DNA from: Trichaptum fuscoviolaceum | Taxonomy: Eukaryota; Basidiomycota; Agaricomycetes; Hymenochaetales; Trichaptaceae | Direction: 5' to 3' | NCBI GenBank assembly: GCA_910574455.1 | Contig: CAJSYZ010000008.1 | Coordinates: 62,001 to 126,000 of the forward strand | DNA: 64,000 nt | Shown: positions 23,758 to 36,044 of the stretch, one piece after another | Numbering within the stretch: position 1 is the stretch's first letter | Layout: the number at the start of each line of letters is the position of its first letter | Notes under the pieces: generated by a model | Database searches by the model: none | Told to the model about the DNA's origin: nothing | Seen by the model: only the letters and a program-made list of their open reading frames with translations | Translations under genes and position numbers: made by a program

Positions 23758-25297
23758 ATGAAAATCACACTTCTCTCGATCTTTCTCTCGATCTGCTGCT
23801 TGTCGGCAGCCTCTGCAACCGCGAAGAAGCCCACGGCTCTGAAGAACGCTGCAGCGCCTCGGTACTTCGCAGCTGCGCTTGGCGTAGGCCATTTGACGAA
23901 CTCGACGGACCCGAAGTTTCGCGAGATTGCAGCTGCTGGTGAGGTCAAAGGCGGTTTGAACGAGTTCACGGTAAAGCACTGAATGGGATTACGTGTAGAG
24001 TACAGTGGTGCGACGCCGGAGAATGAGATGAAGTGGTCCGTGAATTCTCGTCTTCGTCTTGAACTCTGCGTAGTTAACTCACCGATGACTTGTGACAGGG
24101 AGATCATCGAACCTTTTCAAAACGTCTTCAACTTCACACCCGGGGATACCATTCGGGACTTTGCGAGAGCGCACGACTACACCCTTCGGGGCCATACGCT
24201 GGTCTGGCACAAGTGCGTGGCTATTGAACCTTTTTTTGAGCTCCTATTCGACGCAGAGCCTCAACCCTCTTTTCTTCCAGCCAGCTCGCGCCATTCGTTA
24301 GCAATCTCACGGGTAACAAACAGTCTAAATCTGGTCCTTGAGCTGGAGGAGCTTACAGCATACTGTCGTGCAGGTGATGCGCTGCTTGGGGCGATGAAGA
24401 ACCATATCACGAAGGTCATGAGCCACTACCGCGGGCAGATCTACGCGTGGGACGTCGTGAATGAGGCGTTCAACGATGACGGCACGCTCGGCGCTTCTCC
24501 CTTCCTCTCTGAGATCGGGCCGTCGTACATAAGGATCGCGTTTGAGACAGCACGGTTGGCAGACCCGCACGCGAAGCTTTACATTGTTAGACCTTTCATC
24601 ATCACCTCACGGCGCACTACTAACGAATGAAGACTTATTGCTTTACTATTACTAAACTTAGAACGACTTCAATACGGAAGGGATCAACAACAAGTCAGAT
24701 GCACTGCTCGCGCTGGTCAAGTCTCTCCGGAGTGAAGGCCTGATCGACGGCGTCGGGTTCCAGAGCCATTTTATTGTGGGAGAGGTCCCGCCGGATCTGC
24801 AGGCGAATCTGCAGCGGTTCGTGGACGCCGGCGTGGAGGTCGCGATCACGGAGCTGGATGTGCGGGTGAGCATGGTTCCAGGTTCCCGGTTATTTCGGGC
24901 TCTCTGTCCAATGCGCGGTTTTGCTTACGAAGAGACGGTAGACGACGATCCCTGTTACCGCCGAAGCAGCTGCTCAGCACCCAGTCGACTTCCAGTTCGT
25001 CGTCGACGCATGCCTCGCAGTGAAGAAGTGCGTTGGTGTTGTGAGTTCAAATTTTAAAAGCTTTCTCGTGGTCCATTCAGTCAAGCTTTGTTTCGGTCAT
25101 AACAGACAACGTGGGGAATCACCGACTTGTACTCGTGGATCCCGAGCACATTTGCGGGGATGGGTTTCGGGTTGTTGTGGAATGGTGAGCTCGGATCCGG
25201 CCGTGAAACATTCCGAGCCTTTTTCTCATATGTCCCGAATTTAGACGAGTACGTGAAGAAGCCGGCGTACTTTTCGACTTTGTCGGCGCTCAATTAG
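23758..25297 (+). CDS. Secreted endo-1,4-beta-xylanase, GH10
   Basis: Nine exons: 23758-23938, 23999-24035, 24099-24212, 24281-24312, 24374-24585, 24662-24865, 24942-25040, 25106-25184 and 25245-25297, total 336 residues. Residues 1-20 form a signal peptide ([20 protein letters not shown]). The GH10 core follows: [14 protein letters not shown], then HTLVWHNQL, the acid/base Glu in WDVVNEAF, the nucleophile Glu in ITELDVR, and [18 protein letters not shown] near the end. It hydrolyses internal xylosidic bonds of plant-wall xylan outside the cell. No carbohydrate-binding module is fused. The junction after ITELDVR needs the acceptor at 24941 (GGTAG); an acceptor a few bases upstream would break the frame. 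The reading frame is complete with both catalytic glutamates, so the enzyme is probably active. Such genes are usually induced by xylose or xylan, but I see no specific operator here. Confidence 0.92.
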
Positions 25298-26146
25298 ACT
25301 CAAGCCAGTCGAGTTCAGCGCTGAAAGTTGTAGGGAAAGTATAATTTGTATACTACATGGTAGCTTCCTGTGAGTTCAGTATGTTGAATCGAATGCATTT
25401 GACGCTTGCAGAAACCGATTTTCAGGAGAGCGTCTCGGAAGTAGATGGATGCTTGGGCTCCGGAGTCGGACCGAAAGCACCTGGGCGACATGTGGACAAG
25501 TGGGTAAACTGTCGACGAATGATAGCCATGACACACATTTGTTTGTCAGAACGCTTGCTTCCTCGTTTTATCCCGCCGGTCATCCCGAGTACAATTTCTA
25601 TCTCATGTTTTTGATTAGAATAGCCCTTCATTTGAGTTCAGCATTATGATTTGAATGCAAATTACCGAAATAGGGAATGACGATGACATCATGGACTGGC
25701 ACTGGGCAGAGTAGACGGTGAACGACGCGAGCACGACGTCGTTCTCCCCACCACCATGTCGCCGTTCCCCACTCGCTCTAGATGCGATCATTACAAATGG
25801 CGTCAGCTGGCTCTTTCTTCGGCAGAGCGTGTAACTGCAGATGATGGATGGAGCAAGTTCGAGCCCAGGTTTCGACGAATTACGAATGCGCCGTGACATT
25901 CGCTCTGGCGAAAAATAAAACATATTCCGACACGCCGACGAACGGCCTCGGGCGCCTGCAAACAGCCCGTGGAGTGTCGAATAGCCGGGCGGTATCAGCA
26001 CCATGCTTTCGTACCGAATACGGACCTTGGCTGGGATATAAGTCAGCCCGAGACATAGGTCAGCCCCACATCTTCTATTACACCTACACCGCAATCCTAT
26101 CTCATCTCAAACTATTGACTTTTATTGGCAACATCGCAAACTCGCA
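25298..26146. other. Intergenic, promoter region of the sugar transporter
   Basis: No gene seen. The stretch contains the 3' flank of the xylanase gene and the upstream region of the transporter. Confidence 0.5.
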
Positions 26147-28575
26147 ATGGCCTTTGGTCGCACTCATCCAGCGCACGACCGCAGAGATGCGCGTCTGCAC
26201 GTCAACGGCCTCCCCATCGGCTTCTTCGCCATCATGCTCGCCCTCGTCGCCTCCATGGGCGGCTTCATCTTCGGCTACGACACTGGCCAGATTTCTGACA
26301 TTCTCATCATGCCGGACTTCAAGCTTCGGTTCGCATCGTGCTCAACGCCCGGCGATGTAGATACCTGCAACTTCAGCAATGTGCGCAGTGGCTTGATAGT
26401 CGCTTTGCTCAGTGTAGGAACGCTCATTGGTGCTTTAATTGGAGCACCGTAAGTCATTTCACCGTTTCGTGTGTGTGACTTCTGTTCTTACATTCGTTGA
26501 AGTCTCGCAGATCTCGTTGGCCGTCGTTACGCCATGTCTCTTGAATGTATCATTTTCTTCGTCGGAGTCATCATCCAGCTTGCCACATTCACAAAATGGT
26601 ACCAGTTCGCAAGTGTGTATGAATTTGTTTTCCCGACCACATATGATTGACATTATCTGTCTCAGTTGGTCGTCTCATCGCAGGTCTGGGAGTTGGTGGA
26701 CTTTCAGCTGCTGTTCCAATGTACCAAGCAGAGACAGCACCTCCCCAGATCCGTGGAACGAACACTGCAACATACCAGCTCTTTATTACATTCGGTATCC
26801 TTGTTGCCTGTAAGTAGCGCGCAGATCTCCTTCTAAGTTTGTTTTACTTAACACCTTCTGAAGATTTGATATCATTCGGAACGCGCAACCTCTCTGGGGC
26901 CGCGTCGTGGAGGACCGTTGTGGGCATCAGTCTTGTCTGGGCCGCCATCCTCGGAATCAGCATGTTGTTCATGCCTGAGTCTCCCCGGTGCGTGTCCATC
27001 CCGCAGCTCCTATACTTTCTACTAAACTTAATGTCCTTTTCCCCTTCAGATGGTCCGCCCGCCATGGCAATTTGACCGCTGCGCGCCACGCCATCGCTCT
27101 CGTCCGTGGTATCCCCGACGACCACCCCATCGTCGACGCCGAGCTCCAAGAGATCATCGACAGCCTAGCATTCGAAGAAGGTGTCAGCAAGGAGAAGATG
27201 ATTGGTAGCGACGACCGACTTCACGATACCATCTCCGACCATAAGGGCGCTACGTCGCACAATGCCACTCACAGCTCGAACCCGCATACCCCGCGCCACC
27301 CGCCCACTTGGATGGAATGCTTTGTTGGCTACAAGAAGGGCACATCTCGCACGGGCTACCGTACGTTGTTGGGCATGGCGCTGCAGACTCTGCAGCAGTT
27401 GACAGGGGCGAATTACTTGTAAGCCTTCTTATCATAACCGTGTCTCCGCAAACCTGATCGACTCTTCGCGCACAGCTTCTACTACGGCGCCACGATTTTC
27501 CAATCCGTGGGTATCTCAGATTCCTACGTCACCCAGATCATCCTCGGCGCAGTTAACTTCGGCTGCACGTTCGGCGGATTATACGTTATGGAGAAGGTCA
27601 GTCTCTCCCCCCCCCCCCCCCCACTAACCTTCTCATTGCTTACTCGTTTTATCGATAGTTCGGTCGACGAATGCCTTTGATTTGGGGTGGCTTGTGGCAG
27701 TCTGCTTGGCTCTTTGTCTTCGCAGCCGCAGGTACAGCGAAGGACCCGACAGAAAACAAGAACATTGGCAAATGTACGTTTGCTTTCTATGATCCTCCCT
27801 AGAGAATCCACTCACGCTTGTGCAAAGTGATGATTGTTTCTGCTTGCTTGTTCATTCTTGGATACGCTATGACTTGGGCGCGTAAGTACTTATGCCTCCA
27901 TCTCCCTTTCCTTCTCTTATTGATCCTCACGTGCTTCTGCTTCGACACTTCATTAGCGTAAGTCCTTCTCGCCTACTTTACTCGACACTCTTGCTGATTG
28001 TTTCCGTATAGTGGTGTCTGGATCCTCATCGGAGAGACATTCCAAACACGCACGCGCGCCAAGCAAGGCGCGATCGCAACTGCCTCAAACTGGCTCTGGG
28101 TAAGCACCAGTTCCTTTCTTGACTTTTTATCTCATTCATATCCTAACCTAACGTTGCCGGAATCAGAACTTTCTCCTCGCGTTCTTCACGCCCTTCATCG
28201 TCTCCTCTATCCAATTCCGCTACGGCTTCGTGTTCGCCGCGTGCAACCTCCTCGGCTCAGTCGTCGTCTGGCTCTTCCTGTACGAGTCGTCCGGCATGTC
28301 GCTCGAGAACGTTGACCTGGTGAGCAAACTTGTTCCCTCGACCAAGTGTTGTCTTTTCATCTCATCATACTTTTTTCGATTCATAGATGTACAACGACCC
28401 TGACTGCAGCCCGTGGTCGTCGCGCCGCTGGGCACCCCCTGGGTACGCCTCGCGGAAGGATCTCGTCGAGGAGAAGAAAGCACAAGAAGCGGCGCGCGTC
28501 GCTGGCCTTGAGAAGGGCCACGCCGGCGAGGAAACTCGAAACGAGCGTTCAGAGTTGGGTCCGCGGTCTATCTAG
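26147..28575 (+). CDS. MFS sugar (hexose-type) transporter
   Basis: Multi-exon gene starting at the ATG at 26147. TM1 contains GGFIFGYDTGQISDILIMPDF, the sugar-porter signature. Next come RSGLIVALLSVGTLIGALIGAP, LADLVGRRYAMSLE (motif A), IGRLIAGLGVGGLSAAVPMY and QAETAPPQIRG. PESPRW precedes the central loop. The second half has TLQQLTGANYLFYYGATIFQ, FGRRMPLIWGG, TWAPGVWILIGETFQTRTRAKQ and ASNWLWNFLLAFFTPF. The end motif is LYESSGMSLENVD. These motifs place it with fungal proton-coupled monosaccharide uptake proteins; glucose versus other sugars cannot be told. The only unusual point is the junction in TWAPGVW, where a one-nucleotide exon at 27957 supplies the middle base of the conserved Pro codon. 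The position next to a xylanase gene suggests, but does not prove, a shared role in xylan use. Confidence 0.9.
27957..27957 (+). other. Putative single-nucleotide exon
   Basis: The upstream exon ends at 27881 (...ACT TGG GCG C). An intron of 75 nt (27882-27956, GTAAGT...TTAG) is followed by one C, then a 54-nt intron (27958-28011, GTAAGT...TATAG), and coding resumes at 28012 (T GGT GTC TGG). C + C + T makes the Pro of TWAPGVW, a position that is Pro in sugar porters (W-x-P-x-x-W). Confidence 0.65.
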
Positions 28576-31500
28576 TCACTCCATCATCCTTGATCCACCG
28601 GCAATTGATACTTCCTTGATCATTCTTTGTCTTTCACGCAGCGACGATCGCCATGACGTTAATGTACTTCTACGATCTACACATTTTGTATATATTTTTA
28701 CGAGGGGTTAATACTGTTGATCTATAACATAATATAATTTACGACTTATAGCATTACTTCTGTTCTCTACCGCTCTGATGTCTGATGGTTTTCTTCCTTC
28801 AATCCCCGAGTAACCGAAATGAAAATGTACACTGTTGAAGTGATTCAATCGAAAGGTCCGGATATTAGATACATTGCCCTCTCTCCCACCATGGCCTCTT
28901 CCTCCCTCGCGCAAGAAGAAGGATGCAAGTCGAGTATCAACTTGATGCCCGTGGAGACGAAGCCGGCGCTGACAAAAGGACCGATGTGAACGGCGGTCGG
29001 TCGGTTGATCGATCGATCGATCGATCGATCGAGTTCGCTTGAATCCTGCGGCTCCGAACAGAGCCCGAGCTTCCTTGCAATCAGCGATAGCAGGCTTTTG
29101 CAGAGCTGCCTTTAGCAGAAGTCAGAGTCAGATTACTGCGAGACTCGAGTTTGTGAGGGTCTGGGTTGGAGAATACCAATGAAGAACAGGATAAGTAAGT
29201 AGCCGGAAGAAGGGAAGGAGGTGGGATGCTGCGTACAAGCATTGCTAGATGACTGCCGAGTCTCTATGACTTGGTATAGTGGCCCATTGAACCGACAAAA
29301 CTTGATCTTGTCTGAGCGGAATCTTAGGCAAACGGTTTGGACTCAATTTGAAGAACATTCGAATAAGGTGTGAGCAAGACTCACTGATAGTGACGGTGAT
29401 GAAGAGATGATGTTTCCTGCGTCCTTCGTTCACGGTCCAGACGTTTCTCCTGAAGTTTCTGTATTACCAAAAACATCCTGGGGAAAAAGGGTGACGCTGT
29501 GGGCAGAAGTGTCAGGTCAACTTCCGACGATGTTTCCTGGGTGGAACGCGGACAGACCATTGGTAGGAAGCCAGTCATACAGCCATCCATCGTCTAGCGT
29601 CCTTGTGTCCGCTCGCATGAAGTCAGAAGCTTAATGCACGATGGAGTACTCGTGAGGGATGACGGTGAGCTGCGCTTCGCCTCTGCGAACGCAAGCACAC
29701 ATTGAATCTGGGCCTTGAACCACTTGAGGGTGAGAAGAACAATTTAGCTGCCAATCAGACATACGGAGCATCAGCGCCTCAAAGTTACATAACTTAGAGT
29801 AGAGTTTGAAGGACATACATGGATCCTGGCAACTCGACCTCCTGCCACGCACATCGAACACCAAACCCGGCCCTGTTCCAAGAAATGACAATACGCCAAC
29901 ATCGAAATCCCCAACACCGCCATTTGTGCACACCCAAAGACCGTAAGCGACTTGTTTCAGTCATAGTCTGAATGAGACATATGGCCCGAGCAGAATAAGA
30001 AAGGTCTCTGTCGGACGAGGGCTCATAACGCACAATGCGGCAGTTGAGCATTGTCGGGGAGACGTCTAACAGAGGAAAGAAAGGACGTTGAAAGCGTGAA
30101 AAGACGGCTAAGAGTATGTCTACAGGAGGGAAACAAAACGATGATGAGTCAATGGAATACAAGGCGAAGTCGGAGATGACGCGCACCATTTGCCTTCTGT
30201 CTCCCACCAACAAACAGCCCACCCTCCACGAGATCGTAAGGCTTGCGCCCGGTAGAAATGTTCCTTATGCATCTTCGCCTTCGTCTGTCTTCGAGCACGG
30301 CGTGGATGAATTGAGGATGTTGCAGCTTGAGGTGGGGACACGATGCTGGCGAAATACACTTTACGCCCGCGCCTAATACCGTACTGGATATTCTTCCGGC
30401 CAACATAGCTGCACGAGCAGTTTGGCCTTGTAATATGATTTGCTTGCAGTTGAAGTCCGATGACAAGAGGTAAGACATCACTCAGGCTGCCGCAGGTCCG
30501 AGTCCGTGTTGAAGAAGCGTAAGCGCCCACTGCCATTGGTAGCTTCACGTTGCTAAACTCAGACGACATTGACGGTGCCACCACACTAAGCAGTCTTCAA
30601 AAGACAGGTATGAGTTATAGGCCAACAATGAAGCCACTAGAGAACGTACATGTTGTGATTTATTGCCTTCTTTCTCAGTTCACCCTTCGCGGATAGCCTT
30701 CGCTCGGTCGGAGTACTCCTCATGCGTTTTCATCTTTCATTAAATATCCTCGCGGTCAACACAGCAGCATGAGAAATTGACAATGTTGTTTTCAAAGGAG
30801 GTCGGAGTGCGTTGACAAGAGCTTAGGCGCTTATCAGACATTGTTCACCAACTTGAATGGGCTGGCCCGGGGCGCGGCACTTCAAGTTCGCACGCTCTAT
30901 TCGACTTCCGTGCGCATGACTGCGAACTCACCTGAACCTTCCACTTTCCCGTCATCCTGAGGCGCGCCTATAAGTACACTAATCTCTATCGATAACATGT
31001 ATGCACCTGCGCCTCCCGGCGATCTTTAGCGAACAGGACATTGGGTGGAAGGGCCGGAGGTGAGCATTCGTCATACGCTTGCTGCAATCTATTCATCAAT
31101 CTCTTGCATCTCATTCCTTGTCATCAAATAGATCATGCTCAACATATACCGTGATTGGTGGCCGGTGACCACGACAATACGGAGCTACTCTCTACTAGCC
31201 AATACAACAGAAAAGACATTCAGGAACTGCACCCGTGATTTACGGACTTCCCTTCATCTTCAGAGAACGACTATTGTCTCACCTCACTCCCAAAGTAATG
31301 TCTCCGCGATCAGGTAAGCATACTGCAATTAAGAAGAAATGCATCTACTGAGAAAGGTGGATCGACGGTATACAGCCTGATGATGACCGACCCGCCTTCG
31401 CTTCATCCACTCGACGCATGAGTTGCGAGCTGTTGTGCGCCGATCACAGAAATGATAGGGTATCTCTTACAATACTCAACGTCGGTGACGCAGTCTCTTC

Positions 31501-31891
31501 CTGTAATCGAAATCCTAATTTTGGCTTGAGCCTGATCCTATGCATGCAATGTAGTCAGACTATGTGCAATGATTGGCGAACTGGTGTAAGTTTCAACATA
31601 ATATTGCCTTGTTTAGTATAAGATCTAACCTAAGTACCTGAAGCAGAGTCCGGTTTCCCTCAAACTATCTGGGTTCTATTTCTTAGATCTCAACACCATG
31701 ATGATCTCTTACCTTAGAACTTGGAGTACACTTCTCACCCTCGATATCATGATGACCGAAAGGTCTTGGTGTGTCCGCTTGATTTCAGATATATAAATGT
31801 TCAGCGTCGCGTACTAATCCCATTGCGATCTTCTTTAATTCGCCCAGCTTTCATTTCAGAAGGGGTTCACCTGTGGATCTTGGTCGAAATC
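28576..31891. other. Receptor-flanking block A (duplicated), with (GATC)n tract
   Basis: A GATC microsatellite occupies 29007-29032. From about 28930 the sequence aligns loosely with 33640-35750 (block B), and its 30.1-30.5 kb part also with 39.4-39.7 kb (block C). Shared landmarks include GACAAAAGGRCCGA, AACGCGGACAGACCATTGG, GACGCGCACCATTTGC on the plus strand and, on the minus strand, a possible 55-66 nt intron (GTGCGYGTC...TGTAG). Minus-strand frames in the three blocks are not conserved enough to call a gene. No tRNA is seen. Confidence 0.5.
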
Positions 31892-33222
31892 ATGGATCCT
31901 ACATATCCGCTTGTGCCTATCGCGAACTTCGTCGCTTGGCTAGCAATTATACCGCTACTCCATATGGTTAATAAATCATGGAACATGGGTGTCTTCGCCT
32001 TCGCTGTATGGCTGTTTCTTATCAGCTTCACTACAGCTCTCAACACCACTATCTGGTCAAATGATACGAAGGATAGAGCACCGGTGTGGTGCGATATATG
32101 TAAGTCTTCCGAGAACTCCAGTTGTATCATATCCGGCTGATGCCTCATTGGAAAGCCACACATCTAGACATACTTGCCAACAATGGATTGTCAGCATGTT
32201 CGTTTGTAATTACTCGAAGGCTCTGCAACATAACAAGGCTGCGGGCTGCAGTGGTCAGCAGACAACAGGGTAGTGGAACTGCTGGTTCATATTTTTTGCA
32301 ACCTAATCTATTCCAATCAACAGAGGCGCATCGATTTACTATTGGAGCTAGCTATCTGTGTTGGGATGCCTATTGGAGCCGCAAGTCTCTGTAAGTAACT
32401 TTAGGCTTTGACAATACGTCATTCTTACCGCGTAGGAAGACTACATTGTGCAAGGCGCTCGTTATCAAGTTATCGAAGATCTGGGATGTTTCAATGCAGA
32501 AATTGCTTCAGGGCTGAGCATAATCCTCATTGACTCATGGACGGTTATCTTCCCATTAATCTCTCTTGTATTCTATGCACGTAAGCAATTATATCGTCTA
32601 AAGGAATGGTTTCTGGGATTTACCCCCTACTCAATAGCACGAATCATCTATACATTCTACCGAAATCGCAGAGAAATGAACGAACACCTTGATAGCTTCG
32701 AGGCCGAGCTTAACCAAAGTCAATTCTTTCGGATGTTTGCACTCGGCTGTTTTGATGCCTTTATCACACTACCGGTCTCTCTGACGAGTGTGGTTGGCAG
32801 TATCGTTCAGGCCGGCTCTCAGTTCAGATTTTATCAAGGATGGGCATTTGTTCACACAGATTGGGAGCCACAATTTTTTTCCAAAGAGTATATGGTCAAC
32901 AGTTAAGTTGGCTGTGTTCTCAGTATACTGGGACGAATGGATTAACCCTTTCATTGCTCTTGCATTCTTTGCTCTGTTTGGACTCACCCCAGAGGCCAGA
33001 AAAGGCTATTGCCAATTCTTCCGTTTCCTAAGGAGACCTTTTGGTGCCAGGCAGGGGGGCAGCACGGAGGAAGGTTTACCTGATGTCGTCTTCACAAGTG
33101 GAAGGGGAACAAACACATCTGCCACGTCGAACATATCAAGCCGGTATGTTCAAATCCCTCACCCTGCGAACACCTTTCAATCTAATTCCTACTATAGAAC
33201 TCAAGCAGATGTCTCGGTATGA
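31892..33222 (+). pseudogene. STE3-type pheromone receptor, copy A (frameshifted)
   Basis: The start MDPTYPLVPIANFVAWLAII and the end of exon 1 RAPVWCDI are hallmarks of basidiomycete STE3-like seven-TM receptors. The next exon (32156 on) reads ACSFVITRRLCNITRL, then RIDLLLELAICVGMPIGAASL, YYIVQGARYQVIEDLGC, SGLSIILIDSWTVIFPLISL and YRNRREMNEHLDSFEAELNQ. TM7 is NPFIALAFFALFGLTPEAR, with FFRFLRRPF behind it. The reading frame shifts by one base within a run of seven T (32874-32880), where the paralogue has no such run; six T would restore it. The last intron (GTATGT...CTATAG) is followed by TQADVSV and the stop. The junction after VVSRQQ is uncertain. Normal role: G-protein-coupled sensing of lipopeptide mating pheromone. 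Either a real pseudogene or a homopolymer sequencing error. Confidence 0.85.
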
Positions 33223-36044
33223 GCTACCATGAAAGTTTAACCCACTGCCTCTCAAACAGTGGCTTACTACAATTGCGATGTGAAGGTCGGATATACAGCA
33301 ATTATTTGAATAATAGCATAGATTGTGGTACTTTTCCTTCATTTAAAGTAATATACATATCGAAAATAATTACCCAAAGTTCAAGTTAGTCTGAGGAGAT
33401 GCCAGAAGCATCGTGTCACAAACTGGAAAACGACGAGGACGCGAATGTGATACAAGACTCTGTGGCCACTCTCCGCTCTCCAGAAAGATGCCACAGAACT
33501 AGTGTAATTGCCGAAGCTATCAATTGCAGCATTGAGACATCTTGGCTTCGGTTTCACGAGGTTTGAAGTGCTGAAGAGAACACCGAAGATAATATAGGGG
33601 AGTGCATTAGGACAAATGTAGAGTTTAGCTCAAGTAGCGCGGCAAAAGAAGGCAGGAGACACACATCGTCGTCTGATAGATCGTATATCCTCGAAAGGCA
33701 AGCGCCCTCGATAGCAGATTACCCGCCCGAGCCCAACATACTTCCATCATCCACGGAAAGAATAACGCCTCAGGCTTCCAAGCGAACATCATCTCGATAG
33801 ATACGAAACCAAAGTTGACAAAAGGGCCGACATAAATGGCTGGCAAGGCGGGTTGAACTCGATTGCAAGACAGCTCCGATAACCTATGAGCTGAGCTCAC
33901 TGATACGATCAATGGTAAAACGACGTTTCTTGGTTCCCCATCCACAGTCCCGACACTCCGTCGGAAGTTTAAGCCTTCCCGAAAATGTTCTTGAGAAGGC
34001 AGGGTAACGCTATAGGCAGAAGCATCTTCGGCCACCTTCTCGTGATCTTAACTGGATGTAACACGGACGTACCATTGGAGGAGAATAAGCCATCCATCCA
34101 TCCATCTCCTCACATCCTCGCCTCTACTCAAGAATCAACAAACCTGGTGAACGGTAGAGCGCTCGTGAGGGTCGAAGGGAGGTCGAAGAACGCTGCACTT
34201 CACCTCCATGGACGCAAGCAAGCATGAGCTAGTGACTTGAGTCGCTTGTGGGTAAGGAGGTTTGGTTCAGCTGTCATCCCAAGAGGCAGACCATCAGTAA
34301 CTCAAAGCTGCATAACTGAGAATAGAAAAGGAAGGACACACATGGATCCTGTCGACTGGATTACCTGCCACGCACATCGAATACCAAACCCAGGAATGAC
34401 AATACGCCAACACCCTAGACCCAGCAACGCCGACCGTACGCAGAGCGCGCAAGCATATTTTTTCCGGCAGTCGTTGTTTAGTCGAGACGTGAGGTCAGAG
34501 CAGAAGAAGAGAGGGCCGTGCCGGACGAGATTGCCGGACCTGGGGCTGGGGCTGGGGCTCAGAGCTCAAAGTTGCGGTTTCAAGGAAGCATCTGAATGAC
34601 GAAGGAGATTTCTGCAAGTCTGAAAAGTAGCCATATCAGGAGAAGCAGGAAGTCTACAAGAGAACAAACGACGATGAGGCAATGGAACGCAGAGTAGAAA
34701 TGACACGCACCATTTGCTTTTTGCCTCCGAACAACGAACAGTCCACAGTATCATCAGATAACCCTCCAAGAGAGCGAATAGCTTGCGTCCGGTTAGAATG
34801 CTCTCTCTAGCATCTCGTCTTCCTCTTTCTTCGAGAACATCATGAGTTGAGGATGTGCAGCCAAGGGGGGTGACACGGTGATGGACGACGAGTTGAGAAC
34901 TCTTACGAACAACATAGCAGCATGAAGTCTTCTCCACGTATACGCCTTCGAAATCATGATGACGTTTTGAACATCCTTGTGGCCGACATAGCAGTCCAAG
35001 CGATTCAGCTTCGGAGGAGGAAGTGGAATTTGGAGGAACGACAGCCTGAGCACCGCCACTGGCACAACTTGAACTTGAAGACACGTAAGCGCCCATTTCA
35101 AGTTGATGCGCGCCTCTGCTGTTTATCTTCATTCAACCATCAACGCACACAATTATGCTGTCCAACGAGCTCATCTAAACCTACTACTTTGTATCCGATC
35201 CTGTGAGAATGCTGAAAGCCATCGTGCTGACCGCGCATCGAGGTGATCTCTAGTGGATAGAACATCAGTCTCTGAGACGGTCGAAGTAAGCGGAGCTGGC
35301 CTGTCTACCTGTATAGAGTGACCGAACAGATGTCCAACTTCCCCGGACCAACTTCGCGTAGAAGGTGGCTGCGAGGATACTCATACTCTCACCTCACTTC
35401 CGAAGTAAGGTCTCCGATCAATCAGCATACTACAATTGAGAAGAAAGGATTCTACTGAAAAAAGTAGATCAACGATTTACAGCCCTAGGTTGCCCGGCTT
35501 ATCTTCACTTCATCTAGTCGACGCACATGCGTCGCGGGCTGTTGTGCGCCGATCAGAGAGAAGTCAGGGTTTCCCTAACTCTGGACAAGGCAGTGCAAAG
35601 TCTTTTCTTGGAGGTGCAGTCTTTTCGTCCGATTGGCATCTTGGATCTGATCTGAGCTTGACCTTATGTATGCCATACAATCAGATTATATGCAATGATC
35701 AGCTAACTGAGGTACATTTTAATATGCTATTACCTCGTTTAGTATAAGAACTAATACAAGTACTTGAAGCAAAGTCCGGTATCCCTCAGACAATCTAGGT
35801 ACGGTTTCTTAGAACTCAATACCACGGTGATGCATTTCCCTAGAACTTGGAGAACGATTATCAACATCACTCTCATGTTGGAAACAAACACAATAATCTT
35901 CTGATATCCCGTTATATATTATAAGTGCCTGGGGTTGACTGCTTGATTTTAGATATACATATGTATATATACCCTGTCGTACTCTTCTTTTATTCGTCCA
36001 GATTTCAGTTCAAAGAAGGATCCGCCCTCCATCTTGTCTGAATA
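33223..36044. other. Receptor-flanking block B (duplicated)
   Basis: Homologous to block A. It includes the 3' flank of receptor A, a long minus-strand frame (34035-33625) with IYVGPFVNFGFVS that is matched by IGPFVSAGFVS in block A but is not open there, and the receptor B promoter region (35.4-35.76 kb matches 31.3-31.63 kb). A (GGGGCT)n-like run lies near 34541-34560. No CaaX pheromone precursor was found by eye. Confidence 0.5.

Noticed and set aside
23758..25297. Xylanase pseudogene
   Set aside because: An apparent frameshift after ITELDVR disappears when the acceptor ending at 24941 is used; both catalytic Glu and the C-terminal half then read through.
27876..28014. Single GC-AG intron in the sugar transporter
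   Set aside because: Possible in frame (Ala in place of Pro), but GCGTAAGT is a poor GC donor, two strong GTAAGT sites would be ignored, and the conserved Pro would be lost. Kept only as the alternative to the one-base exon.
30120..30584. Minus-strand genes in blocks A, B and C
   Set aside because: Frames are long by chance in places and share a possible intron, but the coding frame is not conserved among the three copies and no domain is recognised.
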